A stretch of DNA of 64,000 bases from Porticoccus sp964395715 (GTDB taxonomy: Bacteria; Pseudomonadota; Gammaproteobacteria; Pseudomonadales; Porticoccaceae). Positions 41,743-50,470 of the stretch are shown in pieces (the stretch's first letter is position 1; each line of letters begins with the position of its first letter). The notes under the pieces were generated by a model. The model did no database searches, was not told the origin of the DNA, and saw only the letters and a program-made list of their open reading frames with translations. The stretch covers positions 248,001-312,000 of the forward strand of contig CAYNAU010000004.1 of NCBI GenBank assembly GCA_964395715.1, written 5' to 3'. A program made the translations under genes and the position numbers.

Positions 41743-43248
41743 ATGGCCAGAATCTTCTTACATTCCACCCTTAAAGGCCATTTTGCTGCCCTGTTGTTCG
41801 GTGTGTTATTACCCTTTTCAATGGCTCCCTGGAACTGGTGGCCCGTTGGCCTTCTGTCGATTGCCGGCCTGATAGTTCTGCTCCGCCAGCTGTCATCAAA
41901 AGCTACTTTCTGGCGCAGCTTCTGTTACGGGCTGGGTATGTTTGGTTGCGGGGTTTCCTGGGTTTTTGTCAGCATCCACGACCACGGTCAGGCCTCCGTA
42001 TTACTGGCTTCGATACTCACAGGACTGTTTGTCGTCGCGCTGGCACTGGTATTTGCGGCCCCCTTTGCTCTCTATGGCGCTGGACTCAACCAGCATGCGG
42101 GCACCATGGTTATCGCCTTCCCCGCCATTTGGGTATTGGGGGAATGGTGGCGCGGCTGGATCTTCAGTGGCTTTCCCTGGCTATACCTGGGCTATGGCCA
42201 TATCGACACCTGGCTGTCGGGCTGGGCGCCCATTGCCGGCGTCCTCGGCATCAGTTGGGTTGCGGCGCTGAGCGGATCATTGCTGGGTATTGTTGTGCTG
42301 CCCCGCCAGAAGTTCACCCTGAGCAATTTTGCTGTTCTGATTGCACTGTTCTGGATGGGAGGCTGGTATTTACAAAATGAAACCTGGACCCGGCCCGTAG
42401 GGGAACCGCTAAGAATTGGTATTGTTCAGCCAGCCCTTCCACTGAACGTAAAGTGGGACAGCGACCAGTTGAACAACATATTGACGGTATACCGCGAAGA
42501 GACCGAGCCACTCCTCGGCGCCGACCTGGTGATCTGGCCGGAGTCCGCTATTCCCGCCTTTGCTGACGAGGTGAAACCTTTTTTAAAGGTCATGGCCGCA
42601 GATGCCATTGACCGGGATACCGGCTTGATCACCGGCATCCCGACCCGCGAATTCGGCCAGCAGTACTTCAATTCTGTCATTGGGCTAGGCGGCGCCAGCG
42701 GCACTTACCACAAGCAGCACTTGGTGCCATTTGGGGAATATATCCCGTTCGAAAGCTGGCTGAGGGGCACCATCGCCTTTTTTGATCTACCGATGTCGGC
42801 ATTCAGTCCCGGCCCGTCGACACAACCGCCAATTACCGCCAACGGCATCGCCATCGGCACTGCCATTTGTTACGAAATTGTCTTCCAGGACATGGTTGCC
42901 CGCTCAGCCCGGGAAACCAACCTGTTGCTGACAGTGAGCAACGACACCTGGTTTGGGCGCTCTATCGGCCCGCAGCAGCACTTTCAGATGGCGCGCATGC
43001 GTGCCATGGAAAACCGCAAACCGCTAATTCGCGCCACCAATGACGGCATCACGGCATTGATCAGCAGCCAGGGGGAAGTGGTCACCCAGGTGCCCGCTTT
43101 CTCCAGGCAAACGCTCACCGGCTACCTGACCCCAAAACGCGGCAACACGCCCTTCACAGAGAGAGGCTCTTTGCCCATTCTGATTCTGTGCCTGCTGACT
43201 TTTTTTGTGGCGGCGTTCACCCAGCAACGCAACGGCAACCGTCACTGA
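41743..43248 (+). CDS. lnt: Apolipoprotein N-acyltransferase
   Basis: A 501-residue inner-membrane enzyme that adds the third acyl chain to lipoproteins. About six N-terminal and one C-terminal membrane segments flank a periplasmic nitrilase domain (about residues 225-475). The catalytic Glu, Lys and Cys are in WPESAIPAF, YHKQHLVPFGEYIPF and GTAICYEIVF. It ends the ybeZYX-lnt operon and is followed by leuS 103 nt later. It acts with LolB and LptE encoded in this window. Confidence 0.96.
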   Translation: MARIFLHSTLKGHFAALLFGVLLPFSMAPWNWWPVGLLSIAGLIVLLRQLSSKATFWRSFCYGLGMFGCGVSWVFVSIHDHGQASVLLASILTGLFVVALALVFAAPFALYGAGLNQHAGTMVIAFPAIWVLGEWWRGWIFSGFPWLYLGYGHIDTWLSGWAPIAGVLGISWVAALSGSLLGIVVLPRQKFTLSNFAVLIALFWMGGWYLQNETWTRPVGEPLRIGIVQPALPLNVKWDSDQLNNILTVYREETEPLLGADLVIWPESAIPAFADEVKPFLKVMAADAIDRDTGLITGIPTREFGQQYFNSVIGLGGASGTYHKQHLVPFGEYIPFESWLRGTIAFFDLPMSAFSPGPSTQPPITANGIAIGTAICYEIVFQDMVARSARETNLLLTVSNDTWFGRSIGPQQHFQMARMRAMENRKPLIRATNDGITALISSQGEVVTQVPAFSRQTLTGYLTPKRGNTPFTERGSLPILILCLLTFFVAAFTQQRNGNRH

Positions 43249-43351
43249 AGCCAACCATAGACTTCGAGTATCAAACAGACTGTGTCTGTTGTTCCCTTTA
43301 GCCTATAATTGGCGGCTTTTCCGGCCCCGCGTCCAACCACCAAGACAGACA

Positions 43352-45832
43352 ATGAAAGAGCAATACCATCCCCTAGAAGTTGAAACAAACGCCCAGCAAC
43401 ACTGGCATGACAGTGGCGCGTTTAACGTCACTGAGCGGCCAGACCGGGAAAAATATTACTGCCTTGCCATGTTTCCCTACCCCAGCGGCAAGTTGCATAT
43501 GGGTCATGTTCGCAACTATACGATTGCCGATGTCATTGCCCGTTACCAGCGCATGCTGGGGAAAAATGTGCTGCAACCCATGGGTTGGGATGCCTTTGGC
43601 CTGCCGGCCGAAAATGCCGCCATCAAGAACCAGACAGCTCCGGCCAAATGGACGTACGAAAACATTGACTACATGAAAGCCCAGCTCAAGCGCCTGGGCT
43701 TTGGTTATGACTGGTCACGGGAGCTGGCCACCTGCAAGCCTGAATACTACCGCTGGGAACAGTGGTTTTTCACCCGTCTGTATGAGAAAGGCCTGGTCTA
43801 CAAAAAGACGGCAGCAGTGAACTGGTGCCCCAATGACCAGACAGTTCTAGCCAACGAACAGGTCATCGATGGCTGCTGCTGGCGCTGCGATACCACTGTT
43901 ATGCGCAAGGAAATACCCCAGTGGTTTATCAAGATCACCGACTATGCCGAAGAATTGCTCAATGACCTGGACAAGCTCGACGGCTGGCCCGAACAGGTGC
44001 GCACCATGCAACGCAACTGGATCGGCAAAAGCCGCGGCGTGCAGTTCAGCTTCAAACTGGACAACCCTGTTGCGGCTATCGACAGCTTTGCGGTCTACAC
44101 CACCCGACCCGATACGCTGATGGGCGTCACCTACGCCAGTATCGCCGCTGAGCACCCCATCGCCCTGGCACTGGCCAAAAATAATCCGGCGCTGGCGGAA
44201 TTTATCCTGAGCTGCAAAACCCAATCCGTGGCGGAGGCCGATATGGCCACCATGGAGAAAAAAGGCATGGCGACCGGCCTCAATGCCCTGCACCCCATCA
44301 CTGGAGAGCCGGTACCAGTATGGGTCGCCAATTATGTACTGATGGATTACGGGACCGGCGCCATTATGGCAGTGCCGGCCCACGACGAACGGGATTTCGA
44401 ATTTGCCAACAAGCACAAACTGGCCATAAAGCCCGTATTTGAACACACCGATAGCAGCAAGCCCTTCGACGCACAAAACTGGAGTGAATGGTACGCCTCC
44501 AAGGCCGATGACGTGGTGATGGTGAATTCCGGGGATTTTAATGGCCTGTCACCCTCCGCGGGCTTTGATGCCATCGCCACCAGGCTTGAGTCTCAGGGCT
44601 GTGGAGAAATCGTGACCAACTACCGGCTGCGGGACTGGGGTGTTTCCCGGCAGCGCTACTGGGGCGCCCCAATCCCCATGTTTAACCTTCCGGATGGCGG
44701 GGAGATTCCGGTGCCCGCTGACAGGCTACCGGTCTTGCTGCCAGAAGATGTGGAAATGGATGGTGTACAGTCGCCCATCAAAGCCGACCCTCAGTGGCGC
44801 ACTGCGCAACTGAACGGACACCCTGTTGAGCATGAAACGGACACCTTTGATACCTTTATGGAATCCAGCTGGTATTACGCCCGCTACACCTGCCCCAACT
44901 ATCAGGACGGCATGCTGGACAGTGCTGCGGCCAACTACTGGCTGCCCGTGGATCAGTACGTAGGTGGTATTGAGCACGCCATTCTGCACCTTTTGTATGC
45001 CCGCTTTTTTCACAAACTGATGCGCGACGAGGGCCTGCTTTCATCAGACGAGCCGTTTACCAAGCTGCTGTGCCAGGGCATGGTCCTGAAAGACGGCGCC
45101 AAAATGTCCAAGTCCAAGGGCAATACCGTCGACCCGCAACAGCTGATTGACCAGTATGGTGCCGACACCGTGCGTCTTTTCACCATGTTTGCCGCGCCAC
45201 CGGAGCAATCGCTGGAATGGAGTGACAGTGGCGTTGAAGGTGCTCACCGTTTTCTGCGCAAGCTCTGGAAGCTGGTCCATGGGCACCTACAAGCCGGCAC
45301 GCCTGAGCCGCTGAATACTGGCGCTCTTGGCCAAAGCCATAAAGACCTGCGCCGTAAAACCCATGAAACCATTGCCAAAGTCAGCGATGATTATGGCCGC
45401 CGGCAAACATTTAATACCGCCATTGCCGCCGTGATGGAATTGCTTAACGAGCTGAATCGCCTGTCCGACAGGGAATCTGCCAGTGGCCTTGCCGTGGAAA
45501 GGGAAGCCCTCGATGCTGCCGTTTTACTGCTGGCGCCAATTGTGCCCCATGTCTGCCATCAACTCTGGCAGGCTCTGGGACACAGTGACGAACTGCTCGA
45601 CAGCCCCTGGCCGGTTGTCGATGAAGCGGCGCTGGTGAAGAGTACTATTCAGATGGCGGTTCAGGTTAACGGCAAGCTGCGGGCACAGATTGATGTCGCG
45701 GTCGAGGCCAGCCGCGAGACCATAGAAGAAACAGCGCTGGCCCACGAGAACGTTCTCCGCTTTACGGAAGGCCAAACCATCCGTAAAGTAATCGTCGTTC
45801 CCAACAAGCTGGTGAATATTGTTGCCAATTGA
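43352..45832 (+). CDS. leuS: Leucyl-tRNA synthetase
   Basis: An 826-residue class Ia synthetase. HMGH (residues 49-52) in GKLHMGHVRNYT and KMSKS (about 584) in GAKMSKSKGN are the ATP motifs. The editing CP1 domain (about 225-420) includes TTRPDTLMGVTY and the hydrolytic GTGAIMAVPAHDERD. Start ATG 43352 gives the MKEQYHPLEVE beginning typical of the family; the longer frame overlaps lnt. It is followed by lptE 45 nt later, the order seen in E. coli. Confidence 0.97.
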   Translation: MKEQYHPLEVETNAQQHWHDSGAFNVTERPDREKYYCLAMFPYPSGKLHMGHVRNYTIADVIARYQRMLGKNVLQPMGWDAFGLPAENAAIKNQTAPAKWTYENIDYMKAQLKRLGFGYDWSRELATCKPEYYRWEQWFFTRLYEKGLVYKKTAAVNWCPNDQTVLANEQVIDGCCWRCDTTVMRKEIPQWFIKITDYAEELLNDLDKLDGWPEQVRTMQRNWIGKSRGVQFSFKLDNPVAAIDSFAVYTTRPDTLMGVTYASIAAEHPIALALAKNNPALAEFILSCKTQSVAEADMATMEKKGMATGLNALHPITGEPVPVWVANYVLMDYGTGAIMAVPAHDERDFEFANKHKLAIKPVFEHTDSSKPFDAQNWSEWYASKADDVVMVNSGDFNGLSPSAGFDAIATRLESQGCGEIVTNYRLRDWGVSRQRYWGAPIPMFNLPDGGEIPVPADRLPVLLPEDVEMDGVQSPIKADPQWRTAQLNGHPVEHETDTFDTFMESSWYYARYTCPNYQDGMLDSAAANYWLPVDQYVGGIEHAILHLLYARFFHKLMRDEGLLSSDEPFTKLLCQGMVLKDGAKMSKSKGNTVDPQQLIDQYGADTVRLFTMFAAPPEQSLEWSDSGVEGAHRFLRKLWKLVHGHLQAGTPEPLNTGALGQSHKDLRRKTHETIAKVSDDYGRRQTFNTAIAAVMELLNELNRLSDRESASGLAVEREALDAAVLLLAPIVPHVCHQLWQALGHSDELLDSPWPVVDEAALVKSTIQMAVQVNGKLRAQIDVAVEASRETIEETALAHENVLRFTEGQTIRKVIVVPNKLVNIVAN

Positions 45833-45877
45833 GTGCCGCCAAATCAGGGCGAGCGAGCAAGACGTTAAGGATTACCC

Positions 45878-46423
45878 ATGAAAAAAATGAGCTGCCTGCT
45901 GATCACAGGTCTTCTGGTTGCCGCCACCCTCTCCGGTTGTGGCTGGCACCTGCGCGGCACGGCACAGGTCAACAACATTTCCAGCGTGCACATCAGTGCA
46001 GCAGATCGCTACAATGACTTTTACGGCTCTCTCAGCCGGGCACTGGAAGCCAACGATGTGGTTGTCGAAAACAATGCCACAAAAGCCCAGTACAGTGTGG
46101 TGATTCTCGAACAAAGCAGCCGGCGCCGCACCGGTTCGGTCAGCGTCAGCGCCCGAGTCTCCGAGTACCAACTCACGGAAGACGTGACGATTATGGTTCT
46201 CGATGGCAACGGTAAAACCCTGCTGCCCAGATCCACACTGTCTGCGGAACGCTACTTCGACTTCGATGAAAACGATGTGCAGTCCAAAGAGGGCGAAGCC
46301 GAAATGCTGAAGCGGGAAATGCGTGATGACCTGGTACGTCAGATCATTATCCGCTTGAATGCCGTCGCCAATCGCCCGGCAGCCTCCAGCGCATCGGCGG
46401 AGCAAGATGCGGCTGCGAACTGA
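45878..46423 (+). CDS. lptE: LPS-assembly lipoprotein LptE
   Basis: A 181-residue outer-membrane lipoprotein plug for LptD. The signal sequence ends in lipobox LSGC with lipidated C21, directly followed by GWHLRGTAQVN, a hallmark of LptE. The later strand QYSVVILEQSSRRRT and LMKREM-like C-terminal helix fit. Its final 17 bases overlap holA. It pairs with LptD encoded 4 kb away in this window. Confidence 0.94.
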   Translation: MKKMSCLLITGLLVAATLSGCGWHLRGTAQVNNISSVHISAADRYNDFYGSLSRALEANDVVVENNATKAQYSVVILEQSSRRRTGSVSVSARVSEYQLTEDVTIMVLDGNGKTLLPRSTLSAERYFDFDENDVQSKEGEAEMLKREMRDDLVRQIIIRLNAVANRPAASSASAEQDAAAN

Positions 46424-47456
46424 GCAGCTTTCCGAACACCTTTCCCAGGGGCCGCTGGCCCCTGTCTACCTGATTAGTGGCGATGAGCCTCTGCTGGCTC
46501 AGGAGGCCGCCGACCATATTCGCAATACGGCCCGCAGCCAGGGCTTTAACGAACGCGAATTACTCCACGCCGAGCCCGGCTTCGACTGGGACACCGTGCT
46601 CACTGAAGCCAACAGCCTGTCCCTGTTCGCTGAAAAAAAAATCATTGAACTGCGCATTGCCAATGGCAAACCGGGGGACAAGGGCTCCAGGGTTTTACAG
46701 GAATACGCGGCCAACCCCAGCCCTGACAACCTGTTACTGATCATTACCCCAAAGCTGGAAAGTACCGCCACCCGCAGTAAATGGGTTAAAAGCATTGAAG
46801 CCTCAGGGGTCTTTATCCAGGCCTGGCCCGTACCAGCGGGACAGCTGCCAGGCTGGATTGGTAAACGGCTGCAGCAGGCCGGCATACAGGCCAGCCGGCA
46901 GGCTGTGGACATTCTGGCCGACCGAGTGGAAGGCAACCTGCTGGCCGCCGTGCAGGAAATCGAAAAGCTGAAATTGCTGTTACCCCAGGGTGAAGTCGAT
47001 GCCACAACGATGTCCACCGTGGTTGCAGACAGCGCCCGTTTCAATGTCTTTGCCCTGGTAGACAAGGCCCTGGAAGGTGATGCCCAGGGGGCCAGTCGAA
47101 ACCTCAGGGGCTTGAGAGATGAAGGTACCGACGCCACGGTAATCCTTTGGGCCCTGGCCCGTGAATTGCGCACCCTGATTAAAGCCAGGGAGTCACTGGA
47201 TGCGGGCGACCACATGGACTGGGTATTGAAAAACCTCGGTGTTTGGGAAAAGCGCAAACGTCCTGTAAAAATGGCCCTAAAGCGCTTGCCGATCAATCAC
47301 CTCAAACAGATGCTGAGACTGGCAGGCGGCATAGACCGGGCAATCAAGGGGATGCGCACAGCCAACCCCTGGGATGACCTGACCACCCTGACCCTGATGT
47401 TCTGCGGCAGCCCGGTGTTACAGCCCGCCAATTTGCGTCTGGCACTGAGGGATTAA
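46407..47456 (+). CDS. holA: DNA polymerase III delta subunit
   Basis: A 349-residue clamp-loader delta subunit that opens the beta sliding clamp. PVYLISGDEPLLAQEAADHIR near the start and the delta-type AAA+ fold with SLFAEKKIIELR (about residues 72-83) identify it. Start ATG 46407 lies within the end of lptE. The 3' end overlaps the VanZ-like gene on the other strand by 4 nt. Family firm. Confidence 0.95.
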   Translation: MRLRTEQLSEHLSQGPLAPVYLISGDEPLLAQEAADHIRNTARSQGFNERELLHAEPGFDWDTVLTEANSLSLFAEKKIIELRIANGKPGDKGSRVLQEYAANPSPDNLLLIITPKLESTATRSKWVKSIEASGVFIQAWPVPAGQLPGWIGKRLQQAGIQASRQAVDILADRVEGNLLAAVQEIEKLKLLLPQGEVDATTMSTVVADSARFNVFALVDKALEGDAQGASRNLRGLRDEGTDATVILWALARELRTLIKARESLDAGDHMDWVLKNLGVWEKRKRPVKMALKRLPINHLKQMLRLAGGIDRAIKGMRTANPWDDLTTLTLMFCGSPVLQPANLRLALRD

Positions 47457-47800
47457 CCACAACAGCCTTGGGACGGGTTCTTTTTAAGCACCCAGAGTCG
47501 CCCCACCAGTAATCCCGCCATATCCGCCACTGCATCCCAGGCTTCCATTGAACGGTAACCACTCAACCCCTGCAGCAGCTCAATCGCAATACCGTAGCCC
47601 AGCAGCCCGACAAACAGCCTGTTGCGATAACCCACCCCTGGAAACGCTTTTGCACCCAGCAGGTACAACAGCAAGAAGGTGACGCCATGGAGCACCTTGT
47701 CCTGCCCTGGCAACATGCTTCCAGACCCCGAGGGCAATAGCATAATAACCAGCACAGCGCAGAGGCTGCCAACAAAACTCCACCACCAAACAGACCTCAT
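47453..47800 (-). CDS. VanZ-like membrane protein
   Basis: A 115-residue protein with about four membrane segments. DKVLHGVTFLLLYLLGAKAF and GIAIELLQGLSGYRSMEAWDAVADMAGLLVG carry the family's conserved histidine, Glu and Asp-x2-A-N-like residues. VanZ-family proteins are widespread; teicoplanin resistance is proven for only a few and should not be assumed. The C terminus ends in CCG and overlaps holA tail-to-tail by 4 nt. It diverges from the HTH gene. Confidence 0.8.
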   Translation of the reverse strand: MRSVWWWSFVGSLCAVLVIMLLPSGSGSMLPGQDKVLHGVTFLLLYLLGAKAFPGVGYRNRLFVGLLGYGIAIELLQGLSGYRSMEAWDAVADMAGLLVGRLWVLKKNPSQGCCG

Positions 47801-47924
47801 CGTTTACCCCCATTCAAACAGCGTATCGGACAAACCCCGAGACACAATTTACGGCAAAACAACCCCGTACCGAAGTTTGTATATACTGCCATGGTATGGC
47901 GGCGCTTTTCACCGAGGATAGCCC

Positions 47925-48572
47925 ATGAGCAAACAATCCGATGACCCCAAAGACGAGGAAGTGAGCGCACTTGAAGGCCTGAGTGTTTTTCTGGACGGAT
48001 GGAAAGAGCTGTCCACATCAGCACTGAAATACGCCGCCGAAAAAACGCGGGACCAGGCCGCCAAAACCATCATGCAGTCACCGGAGCAGATGGAGCGCAT
48101 GGGGAAAGCCGGGCGGTCATTGCGCGACCTCAGGGAGGTTGCCGGACTCACCATCAACGAACTGGCCAGTGCCATCGACCTGAAAGACCCTAGCCTGCTC
48201 AAAGCGGTGGAAGAAGGGAAAGCTGCACTTCCCCTGGAGATCATCTTGAGGCTGGCATCCCTCTATTCCCGAAACGATCCGCTGCCTTTCATCGTCAAAT
48301 ATGTACGCACCTATAGCCCTCGGGTGTCGGAACTACTGGAGAAAATTGGCATAGACCGCCTGGTCATCACCGCGGAAAGAGAAGTCCAGCTGCTGAAAAT
48401 CTACCGCAACCGCGATGCCGCCAGGAAACTTTCGGACGAGGGTTTCAGCAAGGTGCTGGCGTTCACCGACCAGGCTTTCGAGATGGCGCTGCATTTTGCC
48501 CAGGAACAAGAAAAGCTGTCTGACTCCCAGGAACAGCCTGAATCTCCTGAAGAAGATCAACCGTCAGACTAA
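47925..48572 (+). CDS. HTH (XRE-type) protein with N-terminal amphipathic region
   Basis: A 215-residue protein with an XRE-type helix-turn-helix at about residues 63-118 (SLRDLREVAGLTINELASAI). The 60 residues before it are polar and helical, and the region after it (about 119-190) is also helical with many charged residues. The tail is acidic. This is not a typical repressor layout of HTH plus sensor; it may regulate envelope genes nearby. It has no membrane segment. Its stop overlaps the murU stop on the other strand by 4 nt. GAGGATAGCCC precedes the ATG. Function unknown. Confidence 0.78.
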   Translation: MSKQSDDPKDEEVSALEGLSVFLDGWKELSTSALKYAAEKTRDQAAKTIMQSPEQMERMGKAGRSLRDLREVAGLTINELASAIDLKDPSLLKAVEEGKAALPLEIILRLASLYSRNDPLPFIVKYVRTYSPRVSELLEKIGIDRLVITAEREVQLLKIYRNRDAARKLSDEGFSKVLAFTDQAFEMALHFAQEQEKLSDSQEQPESPEEDQPSD

Positions 48573-49294
48573 CCGGCCTTAAGTAACGGCTTTTTTCCGG
48601 GCACCACCGCCGAGCCGGAGACCAGCGCGTTGAGGGCCTCCAGGCGCTCCAGAGTTCCCACATCCCACCAGGTACCTGTATATACCTCACCACTCACATA
48701 GCCGTCGCGAATACCGCCAGCCAATACTTCTCGTATTGGAAAACGCTCGCTGGCCGAGCTATACATGGCAAAGATTTCCGGTCTCATCACGCTGATGCCG
48801 CTAAACGTGAAGGTCCCCTGACCCTCCGCGGCATAACGGACACAGAGCTGGCTATCCAGGGCAAAATCCCCTTTGGTGTGATGGGCGGGATTGGGAACCA
48901 GCACCAGGTGGGCATCCATTTCCTCTGTCCACTGCCTTTGCACCAGATTCTGCAATGGGTAATCCGTCCAGACATCACCGTTGACTACCAGGAAGGGTTC
49001 ACCACCCAACAGCGGCAACGCCCGTCGGATACCGCCTCCGGTCTCCAGTGGATCGCTTTCCCTGGACCACTTGATGTCCACACCGAACCGGGAACCATCT
49101 CCGAGAAACGACTCGATCTGGTCGCCGAGCCAGGAGGTGTTGATCACCAATTCTCGGACACCGGCTTCAACCAGGCGCTCTATGTGGTACTGAATCAGGG
49201 GTTTATTGGCAATTTTTAACAGCGGTTTGGGGGTGTCATTGGTCAGGGGACGGAGGCGTTCGCCAAATCCGGCGGCCAGAATCATAGCTTTCAT
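48569..49294 (-). CDS. murU: N-acetylmuramate alpha-1-phosphate uridylyltransferase
   Basis: A 241-residue nucleotidyltransferase that makes UDP-MurNAc from MurNAc-1-phosphate in the recycling bypass described in Pseudomonas putida. The signature is ILAAGFGERLRPLT with nearby PKPLL (about residues 5-26), and VNGDVWTDYPL gives the metal-binding Asp. It overlaps amgK by 4 nt, the usual pair. The pathway avoids MurA, so it confers some intrinsic fosfomycin tolerance in species that have it. Glucose-1-phosphate activity is less likely given the neighbour. Confidence 0.92.
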   Translation of the reverse strand: MKAMILAAGFGERLRPLTNDTPKPLLKIANKPLIQYHIERLVEAGVRELVINTSWLGDQIESFLGDGSRFGVDIKWSRESDPLETGGGIRRALPLLGGEPFLVVNGDVWTDYPLQNLVQRQWTEEMDAHLVLVPNPAHHTKGDFALDSQLCVRYAAEGQGTFTFSGISVMRPEIFAMYSSASERFPIREVLAGGIRDGYVSGEVYTGTWWDVGTLERLEALNALVSGSAVVPGKKPLLKAG

Positions 49295-50343
49295 AGTAGT
49301 TCCCGTTGCGAGTCACCGGCCTGCTGCCAGGGCTGATACCAGGACTGGCTTACTGCCGCAGGCAAAACCCGCCGCTCAAACCAGGCTCTAAAGTCGTTCA
49401 GCTCCGGATAGGAGTCCAGCTGTTCCAGGGTGTAGCGGATAACCAGTGGCAAGTCGTTGAGGTAGCCCGCCTTTCCATCACGCAAAAACAGGCGGGCAAA
49501 AATACCCAGGACCTTGATATGCCGCTGCAACCCCATCAGATCAAACCAGCGAAAAAACTGTTTATCGGACACCGGGGTAGCGATGCCGGCAGCTACTGCA
49601 CGCCGGTAATAATTAAGCGCCCGCCGATAAACCTCATCAGCGGTCCACCGAATATAGCAGTCCCGTAACAGGGAGACCAAGTCATATGTGAACGGACCTG
49701 TGACCGCATCCTGAAAATCGATCACGCCAATATCATTGTTAGCCAACAACATCAGGTTGCGGGAATGATAATCCCGGTGCACCAGAACGGCCGGCTGGGA
49801 TAACGCACTGTCAACAAGCACCTCAAACGCAGTGGCTATCAGTTGTTGCTCAGAATCAGACAGTTCGACACCCAGTAACCGGGTGACAAACCACTCTGGA
49901 AACAGGTTCATTTCCGCCAGCAGCCTCGTGTGGTCATACATGGGTAATGAATGACCGGCAACATCAATCTGCTGAATAGCCAGCAGAGTCGACTCGGCTT
50001 TTGTATAGAGCGCATCCACTGTCTGCTCATTGAGGAGGGGCAACAGCAGCTGATCCCCAAAATCCTCCAGCAACAGATACCCCCGCTCAAAATCGACGGC
50101 AATAACCTGTGGTGCATGAACACCCTGGGCTTTAAGCAGCAACGCAATATTGACAAAAGCCGCGTTGTTTTCATGCTCTGGAGGTGCGGAAACCGCCAGC
50201 AACGTGGGAGAGGTGCTCACCCGGTAATAATTGCGAAAACCCGCATCTCCGCTGAGGGGTTGCAGAGAAAGCGGCGTTTCAGGTCGATATTGATCAGGGA
50301 GATAGCTTTCCACCCATTCAGGGAGGCTCAAATCAGCAGCCAT
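49291..50343 (-). CDS. amgK: N-acetylmuramate/N-acetylglucosamine kinase
   Basis: A 350-residue aminoglycoside-phosphotransferase-fold kinase that phosphorylates MurNAc at C1. The catalytic VLVHRDYHSRNLM (about residues 182-194) and the magnesium-binding VIDFQDAVTGP follow the APH pattern. YYRVSTSPTLLAVSAPPEHEN is in the nucleotide region. It precedes murU with a 4-nt overlap and diverges from lptD, an order also seen in Pseudomonas. Family firm; substrate follows from the pair. Confidence 0.93.
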   Translation of the reverse strand: MAADLSLPEWVESYLPDQYRPETPLSLQPLSGDAGFRNYYRVSTSPTLLAVSAPPEHENNAAFVNIALLLKAQGVHAPQVIAVDFERGYLLLEDFGDQLLLPLLNEQTVDALYTKAESTLLAIQQIDVAGHSLPMYDHTRLLAEMNLFPEWFVTRLLGVELSDSEQQLIATAFEVLVDSALSQPAVLVHRDYHSRNLMLLANNDIGVIDFQDAVTGPFTYDLVSLLRDCYIRWTADEVYRRALNYYRRAVAAGIATPVSDKQFFRWFDLMGLQRHIKVLGIFARLFLRDGKAGYLNDLPLVIRYTLEQLDSYPELNDFRAWFERRVLPAAVSQSWYQPWQQAGDSQRELL

Positions 50344-50350
50344 ATTTGGA

Positions 50351-50378
50351 GGAACTGGTAGAAAAAAGGTGCCTCATT
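50351..50378 (+). promoter_or_regulatory. Possible sigma-E promoter of lptD
   Basis: GGAACTG (sigma-E -35 consensus GGAACTT) lies 16 bases before TCATT (consensus TCAAA or TCTGA). It faces lptD, which is sigma-E controlled in E. coli. The -10 is only a partial match and the leader would be about 90 nt. Confidence 0.3.
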
Positions 50379-50470
50379 CTACCCCAAACCCTCGCATGAT
50401 GTCGCAGAATGGGTAAAATGTACCGTCGCGTTAAAGCCACTGCCCGCCAGAGAGATCACGGATCATAAGA

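Noticed and set aside
47453..47800. Teicoplanin-resistance VanZ
   Set aside because: Only the broad VanZ-like family is supported, there are no other van genes, and the host is Gram-negative.
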